The position numbers and the translations under genes are program-made. From Streptomyces tirandamycinicus (lineage in GTDB: Bacteria > Actinomycetota > Actinomycetes > Streptomycetales > Streptomycetaceae), in NCBI RefSeq assembly GCF_003097515.1, contig NZ_CP029188.1:1054001-1118000 (forward strand): a DNA stretch of 64,000 nucleotides, given 5' to 3'. The notes beneath the pieces are model-generated. The model did no database searches. It saw only the letters and a list, made by a program, of their open reading frames with translations, and was not told the DNA's origin. The first letter of the stretch is position 1; each line of letters starts with the position of its first letter. Below are positions 52,686 to 61,358 of this stretch, piece after piece.

Positions 52686-53705
52686 ATGCGGCTCGGACTC
52701 GCACTCGGCTACTGGGGGCGCCGTCCGGACCCCGCACAGGCCGAACTGGCCGTGGAGGCGGAGCGGCTCGGCTACGACTCCGTGTGGACGGCCGAGGCCT
52801 GGGGCTCGGACGCGTTCACCCCGCTCACCTGGATCGCCGCGCGGACGAAGCGGATCCGGCTCGGTACCGCGGTGGCACAGATGGCGGCCAGGACCCCCAC
52901 CGCCACGGCCATGCACGCGCTCACCCTCGACCACCTCTCGGGCGGGCGGATGCTCCTGGGGCTCGGCCTGTCGGGACCGCAGGTCGTCGAGGGCTGGTAC
53001 GGACGCCCGTTTCCGGGGAGCCCGCTGACGGCGACCCGGGAGTACGTGGACGTCGTACGCCAGGTCCTGCGCCGCGAGGGCCCGGTGGAGCTCGCCGGGC
53101 GCTTCCACACCCTCCCGTACACCGGGGAGGACGGCACCGGCCTCGGCAGGGCCCTCAAGCCGATCACTCACCCGCTGCGGGCCCGGCTGCCGCTGCTGCT
53201 GGGGGCCGAGGGGCCGAAGAACATCGCCCAGACGACCCGGATCGCGGACGGCTGGCTGCCGCTGTACTGGTCGCCGCTGCGGACCGAGGTGTACGCGTCG
53301 TCGCTCGCCGAGCTGCCGGCCGGGTTCATGGTCGCGCCGATGGCCCGCGCCCGGGTCTGCGACGACGTCGCCGAGGGGCTGCTCCCGGTCAAGGCGATGC
53401 TGGGCTTCTACATCGGCGGCATGGGGCACGCCGCCCGCAACTTCCACGCCGATCTGATGGCGCGCATGGGCTACGAGCCCGAGGCCCGGCGCATCCAGCG
53501 GCTGTTCGCCGAGGGCCGCCGCGAGGAGGCGGTGCTCGCCGTACCGGACTCCTTCGCCGACGAGATATCGCTCGTCGGGCCGCGGGAGCGCATCGCCGAG
53601 CGGCTGGAGGCATGGCGCGCGGGCCCGGTCACCGACCTGCTGGTCATGGCGCCGGACCTCCGCACACTGAGGGTCCTGGCCGAGCTGAACGGCCAGGGGC
53701 CGTGA
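52686..53705 (+). CDS. LLM-class F420-dependent oxidoreductase
   Basis: A 339-residue TIM-barrel enzyme of the luciferase-like monooxygenase family. MRLGLALGYWGRRPDPAQAE, RLGYDSVWTAEAWGSDAFTP, KRIRLGTAVAQMAARTPT and GRMLLGLGLSGPQVVEGWYG are characteristic of the F420-binding actinobacterial subfamily, many members of which oxidise lipid-CoA-like or steroid substrates. It depends on the F420H2 pool served by npdG. The ATG at 52686 has GGAGAGG upstream; the palindrome suggests co-regulation with maoC and thiolase. Confidence 0.9.
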   Translation: MRLGLALGYWGRRPDPAQAELAVEAERLGYDSVWTAEAWGSDAFTPLTWIAARTKRIRLGTAVAQMAARTPTATAMHALTLDHLSGGRMLLGLGLSGPQVVEGWYGRPFPGSPLTATREYVDVVRQVLRREGPVELAGRFHTLPYTGEDGTGLGRALKPITHPLRARLPLLLGAEGPKNIAQTTRIADGWLPLYWSPLRTEVYASSLAELPAGFMVAPMARARVCDDVAEGLLPVKAMLGFYIGGMGHAARNFHADLMARMGYEPEARRIQRLFAEGRREEAVLAVPDSFADEISLVGPRERIAERLEAWRAGPVTDLLVMAPDLRTLRVLAELNGQGP

Positions 53706-54163
53706 CCGGAACCGCCTGACGGGTACGAGGACGGGACGGGGACGGGGCGGGGACGGGCCCGGGGTACCCGGGGTAGGGGAGACAGCAGGCGCGACGTGCC
53801 GCCGGGCTGCTCTCGGGTCCGTACGCGGGCGCGCAGGCCGGGCGCCCGGTCGCAGACCGTCCGCCCGTCGTGTGCCGCAGCGTTCCGACCATGCACCTGC
53901 GTGGTGGGGCGTGCTTCCCGACCACTTGATGGATGGGTTTGCCCGCCGCGGGCCGGGACGGGGGGCCGCCCGGCCTCCAGCATGGGAGCAGCGCACCTCT
54001 CCGGCGCCACGGCCGCTTCGTGTGTGAACGCCGAAGACGTTCGCTGTCCCACCGGGAGGACCATGCCGGCCGTCGCCGATGCGGGCGGTACGGCACCGGG
54101 CCGGGCCCGGCGGTCCTCCGACAACCGTCTGTGGTGGGCGGTTCACACGATGAAGGGATCACG
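53706..54163. other. 458-bp intergenic region with a G-quadruplex-like run
   Basis: After the oxidoreductase stop, 53733-53757 reads GGG-AC-GGGG-AC-GGGG-C-GGGG-AC-GGG, five G-runs with one- or two-base loops. The rest shows no gene; a five-codon open frame ATG AAG GGA TCA CGA (54150) overlaps the start of the next gene. Confidence 0.5.
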
Positions 54164-55687
54164 ATGAGCACTGCCCGGGCGGAAGCCGCAGAGGGTGAGA
54201 ACTCCGTCCCGCCGATCAGCACGGTGGCGGGGACCGGGGTCGCGGGACCCCATGGGGACCTTGGTCCGGCCGTCTCGGCCCAGTTGAACCGTCCGTCGGG
54301 GGTCGTGGTGGACGGCGCCGGTTCCCTCTATGTCGCCGACTACAGCCACCGGGTCCGGAAGATCACGTCCGACGGGAGGATCGGCACCGTCGCCGGCACC
54401 GGCGCCGCCGGTTTCGGCGGGGACGGCGGCCCGGCTGTCTCGGCCCAGCTGAACTACCCGCGTGGGCTGGCGGTGGACGGCGCCGACGCCGTCTACATCG
54501 CCGACGGCAACAACCACCGGATCCGGAAGGTCACGGCCGACGGGAGGATCAGCACCGTCGCCGGCACCGGCGCCGCGGGCTTCGGCGGCGACGGCGGCCC
54601 CGCCACCGCCGCCCGGCTCCACACCCCGCTGTCCGTGACGGTGGACAGCACCGGCAACCTCTACATCGCCGACCACGGCAACCACCGCATCCGCAAGATC
54701 ACAGCCGACGGCACGATCAGCACCGTCGCCGGCACCGGCGCCGCAGGCTTCGCAGGCGACGGCGGCCCCGCGGCATCGGCCCAGCTGCACGGCCCGTACG
54801 CGGTGGCGGTGGACGGCGAGGACGGCCTCTGCGTCGCCGACTGCGGCAACCACCGGGTCCGGAGGATCACGGCCGACGGGAAGATCAGCACCGTCGCCGG
54901 CACCGGCAGCGCGGGCTTCGGCGGCGACGCCGGCCCCGCCACCGCCGCCCGACTGCACACCCCGCTGTCCGTGACGGTGGACAGCACCGGCAACCTCTAC
55001 ATCGCCGACCACGGCAACCACCGCATCCGCAAGATCACAGCCGACGGCACGATCAGCACCGTCGCCGGCACCGGCGCCGCGGGCTTCGCAGGCGACGGCG
55101 GCCCCGCGGCATCGGCCCAGCTGCACAACCCGTTCGGTCTCGCCGTGGACTGCGTCGACACCCTCTATATCGCCGACCACGTCAACAACCGGGTGCGGAG
55201 GGTCGCGTCGGCGAAGCTGGCCGCGCTGCCCGACTCGGGCACGGTGGTCTGCTGGGCCAATGTCCGCAGCAGGCTCCGGATGGGGGTCTGGCGCGAGTCC
55301 ACCAGGGACGGGGCCGTGATCCACCAGTCGCTCGCCGCGTCCAGGGATCACCAACGGTGGCGGCTGGTGGCGGCGGGCCAGGACGACGGCGACATCCTGT
55401 ACCGGATCGAGAACGTGCGCAGTGGCAAGGCCCTGGAGGTCGCCGGAGCACAGCAGGCGGCCGGGGCGGCGGTCGCGCAGCGGACCTACGAGGGTCCTGG
55501 CGCACGCCATCAGCAGTGGAGGCTGATCCCGGTGGGCTCCGCGGACGACACACCGCGGGTGTTCGAGATCGCGAACCGGAGCAGCGGTCTGCTCCTGCTC
55601 GTCGACACCAACGCCAGCACGGCGATCATGCAGGGCGGGGCGGACGGCGACCACCGGGGCCGGCAGTGGCAGTTGCTGCCCGAGTGA
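54164..55687 (+). CDS. NHL beta-propeller + ricin-type beta-trefoil protein, 507 aa
   Basis: Six 56-residue NHL-like repeats (about residues 18-354), each 'ISTVAGTGAAGFGGDGGPA' followed by LYIADHGNHRIRKITADG, form a six-bladed propeller. A C-terminal trefoil (about 365-507) has three QxW motifs (HQRWRLV, HQQWRLI, RQWQLLP), so carbohydrate or protein binding is likely. There is no signal peptide (MSTARAEAAEGENSVPPIS), odd for such binding domains. Two of the blades are near-identical at DNA level to two others. ATG 54164 with AAGGGA upstream. First gene of the block on the plus strand. Confidence 0.85.
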   Translation: MSTARAEAAEGENSVPPISTVAGTGVAGPHGDLGPAVSAQLNRPSGVVVDGAGSLYVADYSHRVRKITSDGRIGTVAGTGAAGFGGDGGPAVSAQLNYPRGLAVDGADAVYIADGNNHRIRKVTADGRISTVAGTGAAGFGGDGGPATAARLHTPLSVTVDSTGNLYIADHGNHRIRKITADGTISTVAGTGAAGFAGDGGPAASAQLHGPYAVAVDGEDGLCVADCGNHRVRRITADGKISTVAGTGSAGFGGDAGPATAARLHTPLSVTVDSTGNLYIADHGNHRIRKITADGTISTVAGTGAAGFAGDGGPAASAQLHNPFGLAVDCVDTLYIADHVNNRVRRVASAKLAALPDSGTVVCWANVRSRLRMGVWRESTRDGAVIHQSLAASRDHQRWRLVAAGQDDGDILYRIENVRSGKALEVAGAQQAAGAAVAQRTYEGPGARHQQWRLIPVGSADDTPRVFEIANRSSGLLLLVDTNASTAIMQGGADGDHRGRQWQLLPE

Positions 55688-55741
55688 CGCGTGAAGGGGT
55701 CAGGGGCGGCCTCGCCCCTGACCCCTTCGCGCCCTGTGCGG

Positions 55742-56230
55742 TCAGCCGGAGGCGGCTGGGTCCTCGGCGGTCGGCCTGGGTGCCTTGGGCGGCTCCGGTG
55801 CCTTGGGGGGCTTGGTGAAGTCGCTCCGACTCGGCCGGTTCTCCAGGTCCGCGTCCTTCTGCAGGCCGCTGTGCTCCGTGACCGTGGTGCTCGACTCCCG
55901 CATGCCGCCGGCCGCCGCCTGGGACACCGAGCCGGGATCCCGGGCGTACCGGGCCTGTTCGTCGGCCGACGCCTGGGCGGTCCGGATGAAGGAGCCGAGG
56001 AAGCCCAGGACGGCCCGCGCCTCGGGCGACTGCTCCTGCACGACCTTCGCGCGGGAGGAGGCCCCGTGGATGGCGCTGTCGAACAGGCTGGTGCTCGTGT
56101 CGTCGTATGTGTCGTCGTCGGCGTCCTCGAAGTCGACGCCGGCGCCGGGTTGCGGTTTGGAGCCGTCGGTGGTCACGGAGAAGAGCCCCGCGCTTGTGCC
56201 CGCGAAGCCGAAGACGTTGTCGAACACCAT
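55742..56230 (-). CDS. Small acidic, probably disordered protein, 162 aa
   Basis: MVFDNVFGFAGTSAGLFSVT, then an acidic stretch (DFEDADDDTYDDTSTS), a helical region (SRAKVVQEQSPEARAVLGFL) and a Pro/Lys-rich tail (FTKPPKAPEPPKAPRPTAE). No known domain and no signal peptide. Its ATG follows GGGAGG. It lies 43 bp downstream of the aerolysin-like gene in the same direction, so they form an operon; it could be a chaperone, inhibitor or partner of that protein, which is inference only. Confidence 0.65.
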   Translation of the reverse strand: MVFDNVFGFAGTSAGLFSVTTDGSKPQPGAGVDFEDADDDTYDDTSTSLFDSAIHGASSRAKVVQEQSPEARAVLGFLGSFIRTAQASADEQARYARDPGSVSQAAAGGMRESSTTVTEHSGLQKDADLENRPSRSDFTKPPKAPEPPKAPRPTAEDPAASG

Positions 56231-56273
56231 GGTCGTCCTCCCTGGGGGTGGTGGTGGGGGCGCCGCGCGCCGC

Positions 56274-57368
56274 TCAAGGCTGCTTGGAGAGCGCTCGCGG
56301 GTCGTCGGTCAGGCTCTCGACGTCGAACATCGTGTGGTCGACCTCCAGGGCGGAGACGACCTCGGCCAGTCCCTTCATGCGGAAGTCGCCGCCGGCCAGG
56401 TCGATGTCGCCGATGTCACGGGCGACCAGCTGGTCGAGACCGGGGTAGTTCCCGGGCTGCGGGGGAGACAGGACCGCCACCGGCACGTCGTACTTCACCG
56501 CGATCAGTCCGGAGAACGTCACCGGGATCTCGTAGACGAACTGCTTGCGGGTACGCCGCTGCGTGACGACGGTCTGCACCCGGGAGTTCGCCGGGACCTC
56601 GCCGGAGATCTGCGACTTCGAGGCCCAGCTGGTGGTCAGGGAGCCGCCGACGGAGGCCGAGATGCCCAGCAGCAACGAGGCGTTGAGCGTCCCGGTCCCG
56701 GTGGCGCTGCCCTGGGTCGTGAACCCCACCGAGTTCGTCACCGTGTTCGCCGCCGAGTTCCCCGCCGAGTTCGTCGTGGCCGTGTCGGTGGCGGTGGCGT
56801 TGTCGACCCCGATGTTGTCCTTGCTGTTCTTGTTGGTCACGGTGGTCGTGTTCTTGTTCGTCATGTCGTTGCGGAGCTGCGTCTGCAACTGGGACTGGAG
56901 GTCCATGCGGAGCTGGTTCTGCAGTTGCAGCTGGAGTTGCGCGCTGACGCTGCCGCCGAAGGTGAGCTTCGCCTCCCCGTGCAGCGACCACGTCACCCCG
57001 TTCGACACCGTGAAGTCGACCGAGTCGGTGAAGTTCATCGGGCTCTGGCCGCGGTTGACGTAGGAGCGCGAGGAGAACGTGTCGGGCGACGGCCGGCCGA
57101 TGTCGCCGCGCTCCTCGATCAGTGGCTCCCCGAGGTTCATGTAGGCGATCCAGCCCAGTTGGGACGCGGACCCGGGAAAGCTGCCGAAACTCGACTTGTT
57201 CACGGAGAACCCGACGGGTTTGTGCTGCGCACCGTAGTCGTCGACGTAGACCAGGTTGGGGTGGTTCAGGATGGACTTCCAGGTGTGCTCGATGTCGAGT
57301 TCCCGAAGGTTCTTCTTCGTCAGCGGCCGGCGCTTGGCGCGCTCCAGGATGTACGCGGTGGAAGGCAT
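56274..57368 (-). CDS. Aerolysin/ETX-MTX2-like beta-pore-forming protein (candidate)
   Basis: A 364-residue protein without signal peptide (MPSTAYILERAKRRPLTKK). The centre resembles the aerolysin fold: DSVDFTVSNGVTWSLHGEAK and LTFGGSVSAQLQLQLQNQ (alternating hydrophobic/polar strands), a Thr/Asn/Ser-rich amphipathic insert (NATATDTATTNSAGNSA) that could be the membrane hairpin, SASVGGSLTTSW, then ISGEVPANSRVQTVV and YEIPVTFSGLIAVKYD, where 'VPP/ANS.v.v...a.y.IPft' is the family pattern. The first ~120 residues may be a receptor-binding domain. ATG 57368 with GAGGA upstream. The fold assignment is by pattern, not proven. Confidence 0.5.
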   Translation of the reverse strand: MPSTAYILERAKRRPLTKKNLRELDIEHTWKSILNHPNLVYVDDYGAQHKPVGFSVNKSSFGSFPGSASQLGWIAYMNLGEPLIEERGDIGRPSPDTFSSRSYVNRGQSPMNFTDSVDFTVSNGVTWSLHGEAKLTFGGSVSAQLQLQLQNQLRMDLQSQLQTQLRNDMTNKNTTTVTNKNSKDNIGVDNATATDTATTNSAGNSAANTVTNSVGFTTQGSATGTGTLNASLLLGISASVGGSLTTSWASKSQISGEVPANSRVQTVVTQRRTRKQFVYEIPVTFSGLIAVKYDVPVAVLSPPQPGNYPGLDQLVARDIGDIDLAGGDFRMKGLAEVVSALEVDHTMFDVESLTDDPRALSKQP

Positions 57369-57769
57369 GACCCGTCCTCGAATGATTCCGGTCGAACCGT
57401 GCTCGGCGAAGGGAAAACAGGAATGGAATCCGTACGCGATCCGAAAAGCGAAACTAGCACGGGATCAATTCTCCGGGAAGACGCCCTCGGCCATCACCCT
57501 CAATCGGGTGATTGAGCTTCCCGCAATGCCCAACTGGCTTGTCCAGAAGGTACCTTGAGGAACTGTCGGCCAATCGGCCGAGGACTTCCCGATATCGCCG
57601 CGCAAGAGCTCCGCACCCCGGAAGTCGCCGTGGACGCAGCAGTTTCCCTTCAGCCGTCCAGGCGTTTCGATCGAGAGCACATCGAATTCCCGTCGTCACG
57701 CCTGAAAGACGACGGCACCGAATGTCCCACACGTCGTTCTCCCCATCCAGAACAGGTGAGGTCTCCGCG
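57369..57769. promoter_or_regulatory. Divergent regulatory region with overlapping palindromes
   Basis: AT-richer than its surroundings. CTCAATC-GGGT-GATTGAG (57499-57516) is a perfect 7-bp dyad that overlaps TCACCC-N6-GGGTGA (57494-57511). CGGCC-AATC-GGCCG is near 57570. It lies between the aerolysin-like operon and the trefoil-like gene, so it could control both. I see no gene in it. Confidence 0.55.
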
Positions 57770-58489
57770 ATGTACACCCAAGAACGCACCACGATGACGA
57801 ATCTGGTGGTCGGCGGCCCCGTGGCGGTGAACAGCTACGACAACGCGATCGTGGCGGCGCTGACCGAGAATCGGCCGGTCATGCTCGTCCACGCCTTCAA
57901 CGGCGGCTTCCTGCGGCCCGTGGAGCTGAAGGAGGCCGGTCACGACAAGGGGGTCCAGCTGTCCACGGTCCTCGACCCGGCCACCAAGGAGGCACAGGGC
58001 CACCTCTGGTACATCACCCCCGCAGGCTTCTTCGGGCAGCGGCCGCTGTACTTCGTCGAGAGCGCCGCCGGCCAGGTGACGCCCAAGCCGGCCGCCGCGG
58101 GCGCGACCGACGCCGGCCGCGGCGACGACGGCGCGCCGAAGCCGCAGCGCAGGCGGATCACCGTCCACCAGGACGCGCCCAGGAGCACGGCCGACACCGT
58201 CCAGGTGGGCCTGCCCGACAAGGTCGGCGACAAATGGCGCGGGAAGAACGGCGCCCCCGAGGACACCCAGCTCTGGATCGTCACGGTGACGCCGTGGGGC
58301 GGGATCACCTTCGTGCCGATCACCCACCCCGACGCCATCCTCGGGTTCAAGGACCACACGGTGACGGCCAGCAGCGAGGTCCGCGTCACCTACAACTGGG
58401 GCGGGGACTTCACCGGGACGGTCATCAACACGTTCTACCCCCGGCTGCCCAACGAGTGGGACGTCCCGTACCACCACCTCTTCACCTGA
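57770..58489 (+). CDS. Possible beta-trefoil-type protein, 239 aa
   Basis: After MYTQERTTMTNLVVGGPVAV two parts resemble each other: GHLWYITPAGFFGQRPLYFV and TQLWIVTVTPWGGITFVPIT, each with 'LW.(I/V)T', the core of trefoil or lipocalin-like lobes. They are joined by a Lys/Ala/Gly linker (TPKPAAAGATDAGRG). The C-terminus WDVPYHHLFT is polar. No signal peptide. AGGTGAGG lies eight bases before the ATG at 57770; ATG 57794 is an alternative. It is followed after 67 bp by the ricin-VCBS gene in the same direction. Confidence 0.55.
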   Translation: MYTQERTTMTNLVVGGPVAVNSYDNAIVAALTENRPVMLVHAFNGGFLRPVELKEAGHDKGVQLSTVLDPATKEAQGHLWYITPAGFFGQRPLYFVESAAGQVTPKPAAAGATDAGRGDDGAPKPQRRRITVHQDAPRSTADTVQVGLPDKVGDKWRGKNGAPEDTQLWIVTVTPWGGITFVPITHPDAILGFKDHTVTASSEVRVTYNWGGDFTGTVINTFYPRLPNEWDVPYHHLFT

Positions 58490-58556
58490 CCCGCGGCCGA
58501 AGCCGCGCCGCACCCGTCCCCAGTCAACGCCCCAACCGCCTGGAAGAGGCACCACC

Positions 58557-60383
58557 ATGCCCGTGCCCACGGAAGACATGAAGCTGGAGATCGTCAACGC
58601 CGCCACGGGGAAGTCCCTGACCGTCGGGGCCGCGCCGCACGCGAGCGGGACGCTCGTCGTCCGCGACTCCCCCGGCCCGAACCCGGAGCAGTGGCGGCTC
58701 ACCCCCGTGCGGACCGCACAGGGCGAACAGGCCCTGGTGATCCGCCACGCGGCGGGCGGCAAGGTGCTCGACAACCCCGCCGCCCCGGACCGCGGCGTCC
58801 GCCTGTGGGACGCCGCCGCCGGCAGGAAGGGCCAGCAGTGGCACCTCGTCCCCGTCGACGGCGAAGCGGGCCTCTACACCGTCGAGGGCGTGGCCGACGG
58901 TGCCGTCCTCGACCTCGCCGACCCCGGCCCGGACGACACCCGGGTCGTCCTGCGCGAGTACGACGACGGTGCGGCGAGCCAGCGCTGGCGCCTCGTCCCG
59001 GCCGAGCCCGAGCGCACCAGCGACCCCGTGCTGCGCTGGGCACCGCTGAGCCACTGGAACGGCCGCCGGTCGTGGAGACCGGCCCGCTCGGCCGCGCTGC
59101 GCCCGGCGCCCGGCGCGGCACCCTCCTTCAGCGACATGCTGCTGGTCCTCAAGCGCTTCGGGAGCGACCAGGACGCCGGCGGGTGGAAGAGCGACGGGGC
59201 CGACCGCTCCCCCGGCGGGCAGCCGGGCCGCTGGGCGGGGCCGGGCGCGCGGTTCCTCGCCGACGCCACGGGAGCGGGGCGGGCGGACATCGTGGCCCTC
59301 ACACCCGCGAGGGGGTGCGTGACGTCGTCCGGCCGAGGCGACGGGACGTTCGACGACGACGAACGCGTCCTGCATCCGTCCGCGCCCTCCTCGGGTCCGG
59401 CGGACCTGTGGGCCCTCCAGGACATGACGGGCGACGGCCGGCCCGATGTCGTCGTACTCGCCGCCGACGGTGTCCGGGTGTCCGTTCTGAGCGACGCGGG
59501 GACGTTCGGACCCGCGGGCGGCAAGCTGGTCCTCAAGGCCTTCGGCCACGGCGAGAAGGCGGGTGGCTGGCTCGCCGGCACCCATCCCCGCTTCCTCGTC
59601 GACACCACCGGGGACGGGCGCGTCGACATCGTCGGCTGCCACGACGACGGCGTCCGGGTGTCACTCCAGAACGAGCGGGGCGAGTTCGCACCGCTCGACG
59701 ACGAGCCGGTTCTCAGGGCGTTCGGCCACGGCGAGAAGGCGGGAGGCTGGCTCGCCGGCACCCATCCCCGCTTCCTCGTCGACACCACCGGGGACGGGCG
59801 CGTCGACATCGTCGGCTGCCACGACGACGGCGTCTGGGTCTCGCTCCAGGACGAGGACGGCACATTCGCCGAACCCTTGTACGTCCTCGACGACTTCGGG
59901 GTCGACCAGGGGTGGAGTACGGCCGGGGAGCACCCCAGGTTCCTGCTCGCGACCACCGACGGTGGAGCGGTGGACCTCATCGGGTTCGGCCCGCAGGGTG
60001 TCGTCCTCTCCCGGGGGCGCGGCGACGGCACGTTCGAACCGTCGCGACTCGTCCTGAACGACTTCGGACTCGCCCAGGGGTGGACGGGCCGGAAGCACCT
60101 GCGCCTCCTCGCCGACGTCACCGGCGACGGCACCCCGGACATCGTCGGCTTCGGCGACGAAGGCGTCTGGGTGTCGCACCACCTCGGCGACGGCAGGTTC
60201 GAGCAGGCCCAACTGGTGTGCCGCGGGTTCGGGTACGGCGACGCCGCCGGCGCCTGGCGGGTCGACCGCCACCCCCGCTTCCTCGCCGACCTCACCGGAG
60301 ACGGACGCGTGGACATCGTCGGCTTCGGCGGCCCGGGGGTGTACGTGGCCCGAAACCTTCACCGCCGCTTCAGGACCCGCTGA
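58557..60383 (+). CDS. Ricin-type trefoil + FG-GAP/VCBS propeller protein, 608 aa
   Basis: The N-terminal ~145 residues form a ricin-type trefoil with three QxW motifs (PEQWRLTPV, GQQWHLVPV, SQRWRLVPA). After a linker (about 160-190) seven FG-GAP/VCBS-like repeats follow, each with a D-x-(T)-G-D-G-R-x-D-I-V-G calcium-loop pattern (LVDTTGDGRVDIVGC, LADVTGDGTPDIVGF), consistent with a seven-bladed integrin-like propeller. Two repeats are nearly identical in DNA. No signal peptide. MPVPTEDMKLEIVNAATGK starts the protein, with GGAAGAGG upstream. Likely glycan/protein binding. Confidence 0.85.
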   Translation: MPVPTEDMKLEIVNAATGKSLTVGAAPHASGTLVVRDSPGPNPEQWRLTPVRTAQGEQALVIRHAAGGKVLDNPAAPDRGVRLWDAAAGRKGQQWHLVPVDGEAGLYTVEGVADGAVLDLADPGPDDTRVVLREYDDGAASQRWRLVPAEPERTSDPVLRWAPLSHWNGRRSWRPARSAALRPAPGAAPSFSDMLLVLKRFGSDQDAGGWKSDGADRSPGGQPGRWAGPGARFLADATGAGRADIVALTPARGCVTSSGRGDGTFDDDERVLHPSAPSSGPADLWALQDMTGDGRPDVVVLAADGVRVSVLSDAGTFGPAGGKLVLKAFGHGEKAGGWLAGTHPRFLVDTTGDGRVDIVGCHDDGVRVSLQNERGEFAPLDDEPVLRAFGHGEKAGGWLAGTHPRFLVDTTGDGRVDIVGCHDDGVWVSLQDEDGTFAEPLYVLDDFGVDQGWSTAGEHPRFLLATTDGGAVDLIGFGPQGVVLSRGRGDGTFEPSRLVLNDFGLAQGWTGRKHLRLLADVTGDGTPDIVGFGDEGVWVSHHLGDGRFEQAQLVCRGFGYGDAAGAWRVDRHPRFLADLTGDGRVDIVGFGGPGVYVARNLHRRFRTR

Positions 60384-60749
60384 CCCGCGCATCGCCGCAT
60401 CGTCCGGTCCCCCGGTCGCCCTCGACAGCCGCCTCGTCCCGGGGCGGTGGCCGTCGCGGGCGGCGGGCGGCCCCCTCGGCGACCGATGCCGGCCGTCAGG
60501 CCCGCTCGCTCCCGGTGGTGACGGAAGGTCGCCGGGCGAACGGACGGCGCCGTCCCCTCGACGCGGGGAGAACTCGGGTTCGGAGCCGGCGGGCACCCTG
60601 GACGGCATGGGCTCGTCCGCCGTTCGACCGGCGTGTCCGTTCGGCCGGCGTGTCCGTTCGGCCGGGCGGGGCGGACCTTCGCGGTGGCGGGACTCTCCGG
60701 CCACCGCCCAAGGGCGTGCGGGGGGGGGGTGCCGCTTCCCCGCAAGCCC
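60384..60749. other. 366-bp intergenic region with a 17-bp repeat and a G10 run
   Basis: cggcgtgtccgttcggc occurs twice with a 17-bp period (60630-60665). A run of ten G residues lies at 60720-60729. No gene is supported between the ricin-VCBS stop and the minus-strand Ala-rich gene. Confidence 0.5.
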
Positions 60750-61175
60750 CTAGAGACGCCCGCCGGTCAGCCGGGTGACCGGGCCGTGACCGCTGCGCTC
60801 GGAGCGCCGGCCCGCCAGGTAGGAGACCGCGCCCAGGACCGTGGCGCCCGCCGTGGCACCCGCCGCGACGAGCTTGCGGGCCTTGAGAACCGTCCAGGCG
60901 GTCGTGGCGGCGGACGCCACGTGCCCGGCGGCCGAACCGGCCCCCTTGAGCGCGGTCGAGGCCACGGAGCCCGCCGTGGCCGCCGCGCGTGCGGCGCCAC
61001 TGCCCGCCGCCTCGGCGGCCCGCCCGGCCGCGCCGCTCGCCGATTCCGCCTTCGAAGCGGTGCTCTGCGCCGTCTCCGCCGAGGACTCCTTGGCCTTGGC
61101 GGCGGTCGCCTTGGTCGCCTTGGTGGCACGGGTCGCCGTGCCGCTGCCGTTGTTGTTCGCGCGTGAGTTGGTCAT
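60750..61175 (-). CDS. Alanine-rich, phasin-like protein with C-terminal hydrophobic segment
   Basis: A 141-residue protein, MTNSRANNNGSGTATRATKA, then long Ala/Thr/Lys helix-forming tracts (KAKESSAETAQSTASKAESA) and ALKGAGSAAGHVASAATTAW. A hydrophobic stretch (KLVAAGATAGATVLGAVSYL) precedes a basic end (AGRRSERSGHG). Amphipathic Ala-rich helices of this kind occur in phasins and other surface-coating proteins. ATG 61175; the ribosome-binding site is weak. Function unknown. Confidence 0.6.
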   Translation of the reverse strand: MTNSRANNNGSGTATRATKATKATAAKAKESSAETAQSTASKAESASGAAGRAAEAAGSGAARAAATAGSVASTALKGAGSAAGHVASAATTAWTVLKARKLVAAGATAGATVLGAVSYLAGRRSERSGHGPVTRLTGGRL

Positions 61176-61358
61176 GTCGTCCGAGTTGCCGCTTCCGCCA
61201 CGCACAAACAGGGTGGCGGCCAACCGCCCATGGCCCGTCCCCTCAGCGGACGCCCGGCGTCCGGTCCTGTCGCCGGTGGCCCGCGCCCCTCTGCCGCCCC
61301 CGCAGCACCCGGGAGACATCCCGGGTTTGGTTCAACGGAGAACGGCAATCCGGATGCC

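Noticed and set aside
57454..57792. A 112-codon minus-strand frame in the divergent region
   Set aside because: Lies across dyads and the start of the trefoil-like gene, with no ribosome-binding site and no domain.
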